A stretch of 64,000 nucleotides of DNA from Euonymus europaeus. Taxonomy: Eukaryota > Streptophyta > Magnoliopsida > Celastrales > Celastraceae. The position numbers and the translations under genes are program-made. The stretch is taken from NCBI GenBank assembly GCA_963580455.1, contig OY756971.1, positions 16,205,001 to 16,269,000 of the forward strand, in the 5' to 3' direction. Shown here one piece after another: positions 1 through 12,960 of the stretch (its first letter is position 1; every line of letters begins with the position of its first letter). The notes under the pieces are model-generated. The model was not told the DNA's origin. It saw nothing but the letters and a program-made list of their open reading frames with translations, and ran no database searches.

Positions 1-1604
1 AATTTATTTTTGATGAAATTGTTAATGATTTTATTATTATTATTAGAAAGGCAAACACCTATTGTACAGGAGGCTCCTGCAGTGAGCCGGGTTAGGGATA
101 GTACACCCCAATGTTGAATCTGTGACTTTTAGGTTTCATCCATAGGTTAAACATGTGACCTGTAGGTTTAACCCTTGACCTATTGGTTGCACTAGGCCAT
201 ATGCTCGTAGGTTAATTATTATTATAATAAAAAATGTAATCCTATGATACCATATTGAGATCAATTGTAGCTAAATTGATTCAATATTGATGTGAATTAA
301 TTTTTTACAATTTTTAATATTTGAGTATTGACTATTGAGATAATACCTTTTTTTTAAAATGTTTTTACTAAATTAGTTCATCCATGTGACTCGCGCCCCC
401 CCAACGAAAAATTCTGGTACTGATAATTTACTTCAATAGAAGGTCCAGAATTTCAAAAGAATTGAGTCCTCTTATAATATATTGTTAATTTGTTACGATC
501 GAGTTTCCTAGTTTATGATTTAGGTTCTGATTATGTTTCCTTTATTTCTAAACTTCCTTAATACTAGGCAAATATCAAACCAATATTATCAATCTTCTAT
601 CTTAACAAGTCTAAAGTCGATTGTGTTATTGTTCACGATAAACATACATGGGAAATAATTTCTACGGATGAATTCTTGTTCGATTATAATGATAGCCTGA
701 ATTTGGTGAGTTGCCACAGCATATGGGTTCCTGGACTTCTATAACCAGAAGGAAGTACTTAATATGTTTTGGGAAAGAATGTTTATGACATGGGCGCATT
801 ATTAGTTTTTACGAATTAGGATTTTCAGACATGCCAAAGATATGGGAAGAGCGGTCTCTGTAAAATTGCATGCATATTGAAACCATTCTTGGCGTCTCAT
901 GTCATATAAAGAATAATATGTTGCCGATACCAAAAGGCTGACAGCCTGACACTGATGCTTGTTGCCTTTTTTGTGCACGTCAAACTATCCGAAATGCACT
1001 ATATATACAATTTACGAATACCTAGTGCAGGTGATTAAAAAGAATCAGTTCAAGAGTGTAATTAAGGGAGAAGAAAAAATAAATCCATGGAGTGTCAGAT
1101 TTGACCTGTTTTCAAAAATTCAGGTCACTCTTTGGCAACTATTTTTTACTTACATACCATTCAGTAACCTTGCAAATAAAGTTGACTTCTTATGCCAATT
1201 CAGTGTGCATGTTATTAGTATTACTGGCATTAATTTATTGAGTTTGTCATGATTTATGAAATTTGGTATTGCCAACTTCGATTCGTTTCATTCATTCCAT
1301 TGTTATCTATTACTTAAAGCCACTATATGATCCGACATAATGACGTGCTGCATTTTAATAATTATAATATTTTGAGAAGGTGAAGGATGCGCTGCATAAA
1401 TAAGCAGCAGTACTATACTATATTAACCGTGTGTATGCATGCTTGGAATTTTTCCTGTAGAGCTGGTTTGCTTGTATACTTTATTGAGTTAGTACTTTTA
1501 TGTTTCTTTATTGAACATTAACTTTCATAATATAAACATTATAGTTTTAATATGTTGAATAATTTTCTTGTCTAAACATCATTCACTATTTTTCTCAAGT
1601 GCAG
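1..1604. other. Intron or 5' region of the NHX antiporter gene
   Basis: This AT-rich stretch holds no exon that I can recognise. The first visible antiporter exon begins at 1605 in mid-protein and is preceded by a good 3' splice site (pyrimidine-rich tract, then GCAG). The missing N-terminal part of the protein, including the amiloride-sensitive LFFIYLLPPI-type motif of transmembrane segment 3, should lie upstream. I looked for it here and did not find it, so this stretch is most simply the 3' part of a long intron. A genomic truncation of the gene is possible but cannot be told apart from inside the window. Confidence 0.55.
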
Positions 1605-4600
1605 GTTTCAGGTGAAAAAGAAGCAGTTTTTTCGTAACTTCATCACTATCATGCTTTTTGGTGCTATTGGTACATTGATATCCTGTAGCATCATCTCAGC
1701 AGGTATCTGATTACTATAGTACTTGAATTAATCTGTCTATCTCTTTTGTGGCTGAGGCAGTTTTTGATTTCACTTCGAAATCGTCAACTAAATCATACTG
1801 TGTTTTATTGATGGACGGAACAACATGATAGCATGTAGCCTCCCCCCTGCCCAGTAATACCAGGCCATCCCATGCAGATTATAGTTGCCAAGTCTTCAAC
1901 TTCATGCTACAATCCAAAAGCTACGCCAACTTTGCTGCATGCTAGAAATATAAATGAAGAGGAAATTTTTTTGCTGGAGCATGAATTTTTGAAATATTAT
2001 CTGTAGAATTGATTATTTCATCTGAGGAGCACTACTAGTTCAAGTGGATGGCACCTCACCTCCATGCCTTCAAGGTGGGGTTTAGAATCATTGCATCCCC
2101 TGAAAGGGGGGAAAAGGTTGAGCAATTGCAAAAATAACCTCCAATAAGAAATGAAATTGGAAATATATTGAGACAAATGTGGAACAAATAATAAATGTTT
2201 TTTGTTTCTTATTGTGGAAACATTTTAATTAAGAAAATAATGTATGGTAGATTTTTCATAATAATCACTATGTACTGCTCAGGGCTCACGTAATACATAC
2301 ATTCATACAAGACGTGAGTACTCTATAGTATTGATTTTTTATCCTGGAAAGGTAAACAAAACAAATTAAAAAGTCAGATTTTTTTTTCTTTTTCGGGATC
2401 GTCATTTTTCAAATATGCTTAAAAGGAAGTGTTTCACCTTACCTAAATACAATTTTGAAAGGTTTTTGGGAAGAAAAAGAAGTGGGGTCTACTTATTTTT
2501 CTTCTCAAAATAATAAAGCGTCGTATTAATTAATTTCATGGGTGGAAAATTTGTATGGCAATGTTTTTTGTGTCGATGAAATATTATGGTAGTGCAATAC
2601 TTCTTAATGATTAATATGTTAACTTGATTGAGTTGGCTTGTGGGGAAGATGAAATGCTGTCCCCTGATTTCGTTACTGTGTTGTACCAATCACTTTTTTC
2701 CCCAGTAAAGGATTGATTTGTGGGTCATGGATTTAAATGTGATCTCATGCAGGTGTTATACAGTTCTTCAAGAAAATGGATATTGGCTCGCTGGATATAG
2801 GAGATTATCTAGGTATTGCCTTCTCATGCCTTCTTTCCCAGCATTATTTTTTATCCTTTTCTGGATCTTACCATGTTTGTGTACTATTTTCAGCAATTGG
2901 TGCAATCTTTGCTGCTACAGATTCTGTTTGCACACTGCAGGTCTGATACATATTAAAATTTTGAAATATGGGAAGTTTCATGGATATGATGCACTGGAAC
3001 TTAAGCTGAGAATTGTTCTGTCTGATGATGCAGGTGCTTAATCAAGACGAGACACCTTTACTCTACAGTCTGGTTTTTGGGGAGGGTGTTGTAAATGATG
3101 CTACTTCAGTGGTGCTTTTCAATGCTATCCAGAGCTTTGACCTCAGTAATTTAAATACTGAAAGTGCACTGCAGTTCATTGGAAACTTTTTCTATTTATT
3201 TATAACCAGCACTATGCTTGGAGTGATAGTAAGTCGCTCTCACTCGCCTTCTCTCTCTCGCACGTGCCTATGTATGCGCACACAAAGAGCCAGACATGTG
3301 CACACATGATGTCTGTATGCATGCCTTGTTCTGTGAGTAATGCATAGGGTTCTTTGCCAATGCAGGCTGGGCTGCTTAGTGCTTACATTATCAAGAAGCT
3401 GTACTTTGGCAGGTTTGTCTTTAACAGGAGCTGGATTTTGAATTTCACCTAGTTGATTACTTTTTATCTTACATTTTATTTTTTGAAAACATAAGAAATT
3501 TATCACATGAACTAGATGAACTCTGAAATTAGAATGGGCTGCGAAATGTGCTACATTTGTTTGATATGTGATTGACTTGGTGAAACCCTTAAGAAAATAC
3601 AAAGAAAGAGCTTACGATGCCTTTTTAAACCAATTAGAGAATTTTGGGTGTTACCTTTGTTTTCCTTGGTTGGCGTTTTCATGTCTACTTTTTCCATAAC
3701 CATCAGAACATATAGGGCTGAAAATGGCTCTCGCTAACTGATGATTGTCATGGCTCAGGCACTCAACAGATCGTGAGGTTGCTCTTATGATGCTAATGGC
3801 ATACCTTTCATATATCCTGGCAGAAGTAAGATTCTACTTTAGCTGCTAAGACTCTTTCACTAAGACCCTGATTTGGAATTTTATTATGAAATTCAATTTA
3901 CACCTGGTAGTTATTCGTCAAATCACCATCTAATTTCCAAATTCGTCATGTCTTTCAGCTTTTTTATCTGAGTGGTATTCTCACCGTGTTTTTCTGTGGG
4001 ATTGTCATGTCCCATTATACCTGGCACAATGTGACAGAGAGCTCAAGAATCACTACAAAGTATGTCTTCTTCCAGAACTGTCATCGGTCATCAAAACTTA
4101 CAAGGATTTTCGTATCACTGGTTGTCATGTGGTTGATACTTTCTATTGTTGCCAAATTATTACAGACATGCCTTTGCGACTCTGTCATTTGTGGCTGAGA
4201 TATTTATCTTCCTCTATGTTGGTATGGATGCCTTGGACATTGAGAAGTGGAGATTTGTTAGTGACAGGTATGGTCAAATGACGGTGATAGTTCTTGATGT
4301 ATTTAGCCTCGTTTGTATATTTTCACCTGAATCACTAAAACAAGAACCCTGTTTAATTGAATCTTTTTTTTCCTTGTGGATTATATTTTGCTATTGTAGC
4401 CCTGGAACTTCAGTTGCTGTGAGTTCAGTATTACTAGCTCTGGTTATGGCTGGAAGAGCAGCTTTTGTCTTCCCTCTATCCTTTTTATCGAACTTGGTGA
4501 AGAAGTCGCCAAATGACAAAATTGACATCAAGCAACAGGTAAGAAAATTGTCTGTGCGATGTCATTACCCTGTTTTCCTTCAGAGCATTGGATTGACCAA

Positions 4601-6063
4601 CCCACATATTTCATTGTAGGTTGTTATTTGGTGGGCTGGTCTAATGAGAGGCGCTGTGTCTATGGCACTTGCTTACAATCAGGTAAAATACTAGGGTCCT
4701 TTCTTTGGGGCTATTCATATGAAAGGTTATGGGATAGAAGCTGTGCAGAAAAACAGTTAATAGCATTTACTTTCCCTGTTATTTTATGTTGAGAACTCCC
4801 CCAATCTGCTGGATAATATGCATGAGGACGATGAGAGAGATGGAGATGTTATAAGTTGCTTAAATTTTATGTTTTTATACTTTATATGCAGTTCACTCGG
4901 TCAGGGCACACTCAATTGCGAGCAAATGCAATCATGATCACAAGCACCATTACTGTTGTTCTTTTCAGCACAGTGGTAAGATTTCTTTTCTATCTTGACT
5001 AGTGATTAATCACAAACTGCATACGCTAGTGTTGGTCTACCCTGTAAATATAAAAACTATTTGGCATTCTTACTTCTTGCATGAACTTTTTCCAACATTG
5101 AATGCATTAATTTCAAATTTTCTTGAGAAGAATGTTGACTTGGAATAATAATTGTGGTCATAGTGATTATACGATTCATGGGAGTATTAGTGAGCAATCT
5201 TTTTTTTGAGACTTTGTTTGCTGGAGATCTGTGGTTAGCTGAGGAATCTCCTTTGTTACGTTAAAATCCTCTAAAATAATATGATAATAGCGTTATTTGA
5301 GTAACAATTACGAAATGGTTCATATTAAAATCTACTTTTATCCCTGGCGTGGTCTTGCCATCTTTGGACCTGCTGGCGACAGGTATTTGGGGGACCTTTG
5401 ATGGCATTGAGAACCCAAGATAGGCAGTTGCAGTCATTAAGCTGCTTTTGTGATTGTAAAGTGAATGAAAATATTGTGTGTTGAAATTTCTGAACCCGCG
5501 ACTTGTACTTTGAACCTGTATCTTGTACTTTCTGTAACCCTCTGGTGCCTTTCCAATACCTTATATTTGTTACTGCTAAAAAGAAAAGAAAAGAAAAGAA
5601 ATTCCTCTTTTGAAGTGCAAAAATTTAATTACATACCAATTTATAATATACTGAATGCCAATCTCTCTTAAAATATTTGGTTACACAGGTTTTTGGATTG
5701 TTGACGAAGCCTCTTATAAGGCTCTTACTGCCTCATCAAAAGCATACAACTAGCATGGTATTATCAGATCAATCTACACCAAAATCATTCACAGTACCAT
5801 TCCTTGATGGCGGGCAGGAGTCCGTGGACTCACTTGCAGATTTTGGTGGGAGTAACGGCCTCCGTCCAAACAGTTTGCGTGCCCTTCTGACCACCCCAGC
5901 CCACACGGTTCATTATTATTGGCGCAAATTTGACGATGCTTTTATGCGTCCCGTATTTGGTGGCCGGGGTTTTGTTCCATTTGTTCCTGGTTCTCCAACA
6001 GAACGTGAAAACACTGAATGGGAACGACTAGGAGGAGCGAAGCAAGATGTACAGAGTATATAA
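1605..6063 (+). CDS. NHX1: Vacuolar Na+(K+)/H+ antiporter, NHX1 type (5' partial)
   Basis: This gene encodes a tonoplast cation/proton exchanger of the CPA1 family, which moves Na+ or K+ into the vacuole against H+ and serves salt tolerance, K+ balance and vacuolar pH. Twelve coding exons are read: 1605-1702, 2753-2812, 2894-2940, 3034-3228, 3366-3412, 3759-3825, 3959-4059, 4166-4267, 4400-4538, 4620-4682, 4892-4975 and 5689-6063 (TAA). All junctions are GT/AG and all phases fit, giving 1378 coding bases and about 458 residues; plant class-I NHX proteins have about 540. Visible landmarks are VKKKQFFRNF, ATDSVCTLQ, the FGEGVVNDATS segment carrying the conserved cation-binding Asn-Asp pair, a possible N-glycosylation site in HNVTESS, RGAVSMALAY, and the C-terminal HYYWRKFDDAFMRPVFGGRG block before PGSPTE. 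The last exon encodes the soluble tail. The start exon(s) are outside the window. No stop or frameshift is seen, so the gene looks functional. The exact paralogue number is inferred. Confidence 0.93.
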
Positions 6064-7979
6064 ATTTATGTAAATCATGCTCTGCATTTGTTTTAAACCT
6101 GTTCAAGAATTTTTGAACATCTTTTAGGGTGAACGGTAAAACAAACTTTTGTATCATAGTATGTGTAATTATTTGCCGTGTACAGTATGATAGTTATGTT
6201 GGTATCATTGGTCTGGCAAGTCTTAAAACACTTCGATTGTTCTGCATACGACGAGTGTTGTGTGGAATTTCTCATTTCACTTATTTGATTTATGATTATG
6301 TCTGGATAATCAAATTACTAATATTTTTGGTGAACTCCTTTGTGTCTCATGGCGAACAGTTGATCACATTTTTTTATTTTTTAGTTGGTGCTTGCTCTTG
6401 ATCAATTTACAGAAATCATACAGGTGGGGTTGGGTGGCAGCTTAGAGCGGACTGCGATTTGCCTTTGTTTGCGGTTCTCAACTTTAACCTTTCACTACAA
6501 AAAAAAATGTCATCGGAGCAGTCGTCTTTCACCAGTTTATGTCATCAGTCGAACAAAGCTGAGACTCTCCCCTGTTTGGTACATAGTCTGACTCATAGAA
6601 TATAAGCTGATGTATAAGTTGATAAATTAAATTATTTTAAGTTGGGTGTATAAATTGTCAAATTAAGTTACTTAGAACTGAGTATGTGATTGATAGTGTA
6701 AAAGCTCTTAATTTACTAATAAGAGTATTTTAAGTAATTTAATAAGAATAAACAATAAATAAGTTTTAAATTATAATAAAATGAGATGGTTAGAATTTTT
6801 AACATAAATTTAAGTAATAACAATCTAATTTTTCATATCTAATATTATAAATTTTTAAATATTAATTTCAATTTTATTTATATAAAACATCTTGTAATTT
6901 ACAAATTTAAACTTAAAATTTGCCAAAAAATCAGCATTATTAATAATTAATTAATAATTGATTAAATTGATTAATTAGTCATAAAAGGGACAACCAAAGC
7001 TATCAAAAGCGTACACGTGAAAATCAAATTTGTCAAAGCACATGCACTTTTACTCGGTTATTATATTCCTTTAGTGTCATTTTAATTATTAAAAAATCAC
7101 TTTCTTCCCCATAAATGTTTATTGCCTCTATTTGGCTGCAATCTGTCAAAAAAGGTCAGTCCTGCGTCTTAAACGGTTGTGTCAGAGACTTCTAGTTAAT
7201 CTCAAAGTATGAAAAATGGGTGTGAATATACTGAAATCTAACTCCTATCAAACGATTGTAGGAGGAAAGGAGTATTTCATAATCTCACTATGATTTCTCA
7301 AGGAACTCTAGAAAACGCTTCACTAAATACTGAACTAAACAAAAATGTCAAACTGTAATATTTCATTGATGATCGAAATAATTACAGAAAAGTGTGTACA
7401 AAGCTTGACTGTAAGCTAGAGCGCTAGAATGTTTGTGAGATTGAAAGAGAGATTGATGTCGTTGGGCTGAATTTTTGCGTATTTGGTTGTGTGTGCGTTA
7501 TTCTTCTCTCTATCACAATATATCTTTTAATAATTCTTGAACCAACTGCCACTACTGTCATGACTACAACCATCTGAAATTCCCTCATATGCGCTTCCAT
7601 CTTCTTCATCTGCTGTGGTAGTGGTCCAATTGTGTTATAATGGTGTCATACCCTGCAAAATATGCTCAATTCGTGCTCCATAGTGCCCATTCCGGCTCAA
7701 ACATCATTTCTACCAAAATAGGGAAGATAAACCGTTATCTCCTAAATTTTAAGTAGCTCTTACGACTAAGTCTCCACCTTAACAACTCTTAAATCTGGGC
7801 CCATATTTTAAACAACATTAATGGCCTATTAACCGCCCGCCCAAATAGATTGCAACTGACAATTCAGTCCAGTCGCTCAATTACCTACGACCCATCTCTC
7901 TTTGCCACACTACCCGGCCATTCTGATTAGCTTGTAGCCCAATTTCTTAGCTCCAATCTAGCCCATTAGGCGTGTACAA

Positions 7980-8330
7980 TTATGGTGCAAACAATGTTAT
8001 CACCATTAAAGGCTGAAAAAGGTGCTTCACCAAATGATAGATCTGTTGAATTGGGAAACATGCACACAAGAAAGAGGACGCAAGAAGTGAGGGCAGTGGT
8101 TGTAAAGTGATACAACATGGAAGAACTTCAGCTCGTCCGAGGAGCTTATTAAAAGCTGACAGAAGAAGTTGGCAGATGAAGCTGGAGGTCCAGACATATT
8201 TGATGGCACAAGCGGAATATGACGTGAGAAGTTGTTTTCCACCTTACCAAACAGGCGCATCTGTCATGTACAAAGGCGAACCGTGAAACTAACAAATGGA
8301 ATAACTGCACAGGACATTAATTGTTTGTAT
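7980..8330 (+). pseudogene. Unidentified decayed coding-like stretch
   Basis: Read on the + strand, this stretch gives protein-like segments broken by stops and frame changes: SPNDRSVELGNMHTRKRTQE, then in another frame SDTTWKNFSSSEELIK, then ADEAGGPDIFDGTSG ending in a stop. Composition is polar and unlike the AT-rich flanks. I do not recognise the family. It could be a gene fragment captured by a transposon, an old processed copy, or chance. There are no introns, promoter or terminal repeats to help. Confidence 0.25.
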
Positions 8331-8625
8331 AATTTCTATTTTTTTTTCCTTTTCTTTTGATAACATTCGAATAATTTCTGATTTGTAGGTGGGATCCGTA
8401 TTCATGATTTTGGAATCATTTTTGGTTTTTCTATTCATAACCATCCTTATCCTTGAATAAGGTATAACAACAAAAGCAGCACGTAATAATACGTGATCAT
8501 CATTTCGTGAATATTGTGGGTGTCCTTTTGGTTTGTGGACTCGGGAGTCAGAACAATTAGTGTAAAAAATTTAATAGTATAATTTCCATGATACTTTCTT
8601 TCCTTCTAAACAAAAAATAATAACA

Positions 8626-8630
<5 letters not shown>

Positions 8631-8656
<26 letters not shown>
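8631..8656. repeat. (TTA)n microsatellite
   Basis: A run of about eight TTA/ATT units in otherwise AT-rich spacer. It is a simple repeat with no coding context. Confidence 0.85.
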
Positions 8657-8657
<1 letters not shown>

Positions 8658-8858
8658 AACAATAAAAATAGCCTTTTAAATATTAAAACTAAAAGAATGA
8701 TCATTTTTAAAATATTAAAACTAGGGAGAATAGTCATGAGGGAGAATAGGTGATGAAATGGTTCGAAATCCCACCCTCTAAATATCAACCAACCGCCTCG
8801 TCAGTGTTTTCAACTACTTTACATACAGTACACAACCAAGATTGAACCTAAACTTTTA

Positions 8859-9249
8859 GGACTTGCTTGGATGAAAGAAAAAAAAAAGAGTTAATTGAAG
8901 TAATGTAAGGGAAAATTAAGTAGAGTAGAATATAATAGAGTAATTAAATAAAATTATAACTTAATTGGATCGAGTGGGAGTTAATTAAAGTACAAATTAT
9001 TAACTTTGGATAAAAGATATAGTGAGATAGATAAAAAAAAAATTAAGATGACTCATCCGCCACTTTACCCTCCTACCCCAAAATAAAGGGATTACAATTA
9101 TCACTCGATGAGAATGGAGTAGGGGATAATTTATTCCTTACACTACCCTCTTAACTCCTCACAAAATCAAGCAAGATATACCATATACAATGACTACTCT
9201 ACTTAACCCTCCCTAATTAACTCTCCAATATCCTAATCCAAGCAAGTCC
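8859..9249. mobile_element. MITE of ~391 bp with inverted termini
   Basis: The left end reads GGACTTGCTTGGAT and the right end is its exact reverse complement (9236-9249). Similarity extends inward imperfectly for about 60 bp: both ends contain GAGTTAATT and AAGTAGAGTAG words in matching order. There is no ORF inside, which fits a non-autonomous miniature element. The target duplication is not clear: the flanks are TTTA on the left and ATAA on the right, so I do not assign a superfamily. It lies between the convergent NHX and TPRA1-type genes, a usual place for MITEs. Confidence 0.75.
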
Positions 9250-9435
9250 ATAATGCACACAACGGAAACCAAGCCCCGAAAGAGAAATTCAATACCACTA
9301 GCTTTGCATGTGCTAGAAAAACATCCACATAACTAAAGAAGAATGTGATCAATCAAGGAAACTCTCAGTTCTCAAGCGATTTTACTTTTATTCACAGCGT
9401 AACGACAAGATGATACTGTCACAGAGAGGTGGTCA

Positions 9436-12400
9436 TCAATCCCAGTCAGCATCAAAGAAACCAGCATCTTTCATCTCTGAGTAATATGCATTCTCCAAGT
9501 GCAAATCTTCCTCCTGTGGTCATGTCCAGTGCAATCACCAGTCAGAAACAGCAGTATTCAACCATGTTTGGATTAATGATGTAGAATGGTCGAATATCAA
9601 ACAAATTATTTCTCTAAAAAACATAAACACCTCAAACCGGATTAATGATGATCATTACCTGGAGGAAGTCTGCCAGAAATGTTAAATATATAAGAGGAAG
9701 GTAGAAGGCATGGTAACAAACAATTGTGGCACCGTACAACCTGAAAAGGCAGTTTCTTAGTGGATCACTTGAATAGTCATCTGAAATATTAAATTACATT
9801 ACTGCACTAATGAATTTGGTCTAACTTACCAGAATCCAAAATTTGCTCCCCTCCCTGTAAGTGCACAAGCAAACAGAGCCAGGGCATTCAAGGTGAACAT
9901 GATGGTGATGTATTTGTAGAATGCAGGTCTTGCTGAAGAAAATAAAAACAGACAGGATCATAATTGTAAGAAATTAAAAGTTATAAAATTGATTAAACAA
10001 TGTTAACGATATAGATATAGTTAACAGACTAACCAGGTAGCCTCTCTCTCCACTTGGAATGATAAAGAAACAAGATGAAGCCGTAAACTGCAGTTAACAC
10101 TAGCCTGTGGACAACCCACAGGCCCCACTTATGATGCGGATTTTCTATACTATCGACAAACAAAGGGACACCAAATCCAAACACATAAATTGCCTGAAAA
10201 AATAATACATATAGACACGGAATCAAACATCCCAGTGTCAAAGATGAAAGACAGAAGACTTAAGAGAAGGAAAAAAGCAACGAGAAATTATACGAATACA
10301 CGAGAAAGTAGGAATGATGTATCTTCTTGTGGATGTAAAGGTTTATCCATAAGTAGATATCATACACACTTCATAAAATTGCGGTGATATTGGTCAATAT
10401 GTGGATATATATATCATATATGCTTCACAACTACATGAGTATATGACAAAGGAACCATTTGTTGGAACGATCTACTTGTAAGATTCAACACTATATTCCT
10501 GAGTCCTGACCCCAGAAAAAATGCATCTTGCCGTTTTCTGATGTATGTATTCTTTTTTCTTTTTTTTTTCCTTTGAAAATGTTAAGACTGATGTACGTAT
10601 TCTGTATCAAAATATATACTTCCTTTGGTAAATGGTGGCTCTTAGTGAAGCTTCTTTGAAAAAGAGGTTCAGCCATGAGAACATGACTTTGAATCCCCCT
10701 TCCTTCCATTGTAACTTGTCCAACAGAAAGAAAGAAAAAAAACAAAATTTGAATGAATCACTTTATCAACAAAGTAATTTATATTCGAGATTAGTAAATT
10801 AGTCATTATCTAGATTAAGAGTTTCATTTTGTTCAAATAACAGCAGATAAGAAAAAATCTTCCCAGCTATTATGGTAACTACTAACTACTTATTCTATTC
10901 AACCTTTCTGACAAAAGCACTTAAAAATCTTTACCACAAAAACAACTCTTTTCACAATGAGGGCTTCTCAAATCTTGATTGTAATGAAACACATAAAAAA
11001 ATTGAAAAGTGTTTAAAGCCCGCACATGGCCCGGAGAAAGGTGAGAATGCTTTGTCACCAAAGAAAAAACAATATTTTACCTTAAGAAGTATGTCACAAC
11101 CAACAATGAGCCCCGAAATAACAAATGTCCGTGTCAAAGCTTCAAAACCACTCACATAATTTCCTTGAAGAAGAAAAGCAACTAAGCTTACTTCCAAAAA
11201 CAACATTCCAGATTTTGTAAGCAAAGACAAGATATTCCATGCTACTTCATTCCCAGAACTGCACTCCCATCCCTGCAACCGCAACAAGACAACTTAATTT
11301 GCTTTTGCCTTAAGAGAGCCAGAACAATTCATCAAGATGAATAAATATTGTAATACCTTGGAAATCCTTCTAACAATTTAACTGGCAAATCCAATTATTT
11401 TGGAAGAAGCAAAGAATTTATGAAAGAAAAATAAATGGCGTAGGGGCCTCAGCGCTGAATGTTATATACAGTGCCTACAAAGCAATAATGCAAAACTATC
11501 CATTTTCCTATTCAACATCCAAGTGACTTATGTTACTGCAATTAATATACCATCGCATGCAAGTCAGCGCAAGGTTAAGAAGGACATTTAACTTTCTGTA
11601 TTTTCGTATTGTATTTTTTTGAGTTGAAATAGACCAACAAATAATTTCCAAAAATTATTGTAATGCGCATTGGATCACATTAAACAAACTGTCTCGAACT
11701 ACAAGCAAAGAATCACAATAAATAGCAATCAGAAATCAAAGCACACTCAAAAACTGTCATTAGAATTACAGAAAAATGTCAAGCAATCATCTTTTGAAAA
11801 ATTCTCTAGATGCAATCCAACGAGGGACATCTTTCTGTTAGCAGTTGCCCATAATTAATTAGCGCAAAGGTTTAAATAGAAACAGCATAAATTACCGAAA
11901 ACAGGGATGAATAACAGGAAAATTCTAGAAGTATACTCTGCATATTCTAATAAGTTAATTCTTTCATTCCACCTTCCACAATCCCCAATAAATTCACTAT
12001 AAACAATTACAAATCAATCAATCATCATAGAAGAAACAAATGAAATTCCATTAAAAAATAAAACATAGACGAAACGAAATTGGCAAAGAACAAAGTATTA
12101 CAATCCCAAAACCTATAAATAAAAACAAAAAACAGAAGAATTAAATCACGAACCTGAAAGGAGCACCAAGCAAGATTTAGCAAGCTGACGAGCCAAAGAG
12201 TCCCATAATACGCAATCATTATATATGATCGCCCATTGGACAGCTTAGCGAAGCTCTTCTTCGCCTGAAAAGCCAAGTACAGCACAAACAATAGAGATGG
12301 TACAATCAGGGCCGCATTGTGCCAAAATCCATGGCACTCGAAGAGCCACCGTTCATGAGGAACAGATTCTTCGAATAAATTAGACTTAGGGGTTAGCGAT

Positions 12401-12450
12401 AGTGGAATTCCAATTGGCGATTCCGCAGCGAGTCCAGGAAGGGAAGGCAT
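9436..12450 (-). CDS. Seven-helix membrane protein, TPRA1/CAND family
   Basis: This is a complete gene of six exons on the - strand: 12450-12154, 11272-11081, 10193-10034, 9932-9830, 9740-9659 and 9513-9436 (TGA). All introns are GT/AG and the exons sum to 912 bases, or 303 residues. The protein matches the plant relatives of 'transmembrane protein adipocyte-associated 1', described in Arabidopsis as candidate G-protein-coupled receptors (CAND2/CAND8 group). Family landmarks are HERWLFECHGFWHN near residues 30-45, SNGRSYIMIAYYG, GWECSSGNEVAWN at the exon 1/2 junction, YVFGFGVPLF, YHSKWRERLP, the FTLNALALFACALTG helix, and an acidic C-terminus ending ADWD. Several hydrophobic segments fit seven helices. 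The first in-frame ATG (12450) begins MPSLPG, as expected for the family; reading further upstream finds only a non-ATG codon. It looks intact. The receptor role is proposed for the family and cannot be shown here. Confidence 0.93.
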
Positions 12451-12960
12451 CTTGAGAGGTTTATTGCATACGCAGAAATGGTTAGCCAAACAGCAGAAGC
12501 AAGAAGAAAAAAAACCCTAACCCTAGGATTTCGTCAGAGAGATTTGAATCGATTACAACGGATTTTCGATCAAGATTTTAGTTGGAGTTTTGGATCGTTG
12601 AAGCCAAACCAAGCTGATGAGAAAATAACAGCGTAACCCTAATCAACCTCGAACGGGAATTAACCTCCCCTCTCCAGAGTTCAATCGCCACCTCAGAACG
12701 CACAAGAAAAATCAAGCAATCCACTCACTAAGGGTTTTGAATCGCTTTCGAAGCTCAGATCGCCAAACACAATCAAAAATCAACAACGAAGATGATTCTC
12801 TCTTCGAAGCAAGCAAACTTCACAATGCAGTTCTTTCCAGAAAATGGAGGACTCGTTCAAAGATACGGCGTCGCGTTATGAGAAGCAAACTAGCAAGTGG
12901 AATCAGGGTCAAGTTTTTATATATTAAAAAGGGATGATTCCAAGGCTTTTTGTTTTTGGA
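12451..12960 (-). promoter_or_regulatory. 5' UTR and promoter region of the TPRA1/CAND gene
   Basis: The region directly upstream of the ATG holds a telo-box-type sequence, AAACCCTAACCCTAGG on the + strand at 12512-12527, about 60-75 bases from the start codon. Such boxes are frequent in plant promoters and 5' UTRs of broadly expressed genes. No convincing TATA box can be assigned. A + strand ORF crossing 12737-12937 has no recognisable content and I do not treat it as a gene. Confidence 0.5.

Larger units (their letters stand above)
6064..8858. other. 3' flank of NHX and AT-rich spacer
   Basis: The first few hundred bases after the stop should hold the NHX 3' UTR; no decisive poly(A) site can be named. 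From about 6600 to 7100 the DNA is very AT-rich with no coding signal. Segments at 7350-7980 have a retroelement-like look but no terminal structure that I could pair. A decayed coding-like stretch (7980-8330) and a (TTA)n run are listed separately. Confidence 0.5.

Noticed and set aside
959..1252. 97-residue ORF on the + strand upstream of the first NHX exon
   Set aside because: No family features, intron-like composition, and it does not contain the missing NHX N-terminal motifs.
3240..3602. 120-residue ORF on the - strand inside NHX
   Set aside because: It is antisense to a confirmed exon (3366-3412) and its introns; low-complexity His/Arg-rich content.
10872..11159. 95-residue + strand ORF in the TPRA1/CAND gene
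   Set aside because: It overlaps exon 2 on the opposite strand and its flanking intron; a shadow of the real gene.
12737..12937. 66-residue Arg/Lys-rich + strand ORF
   Set aside because: No recognisable domain, and it lies in the promoter region of the - strand gene.
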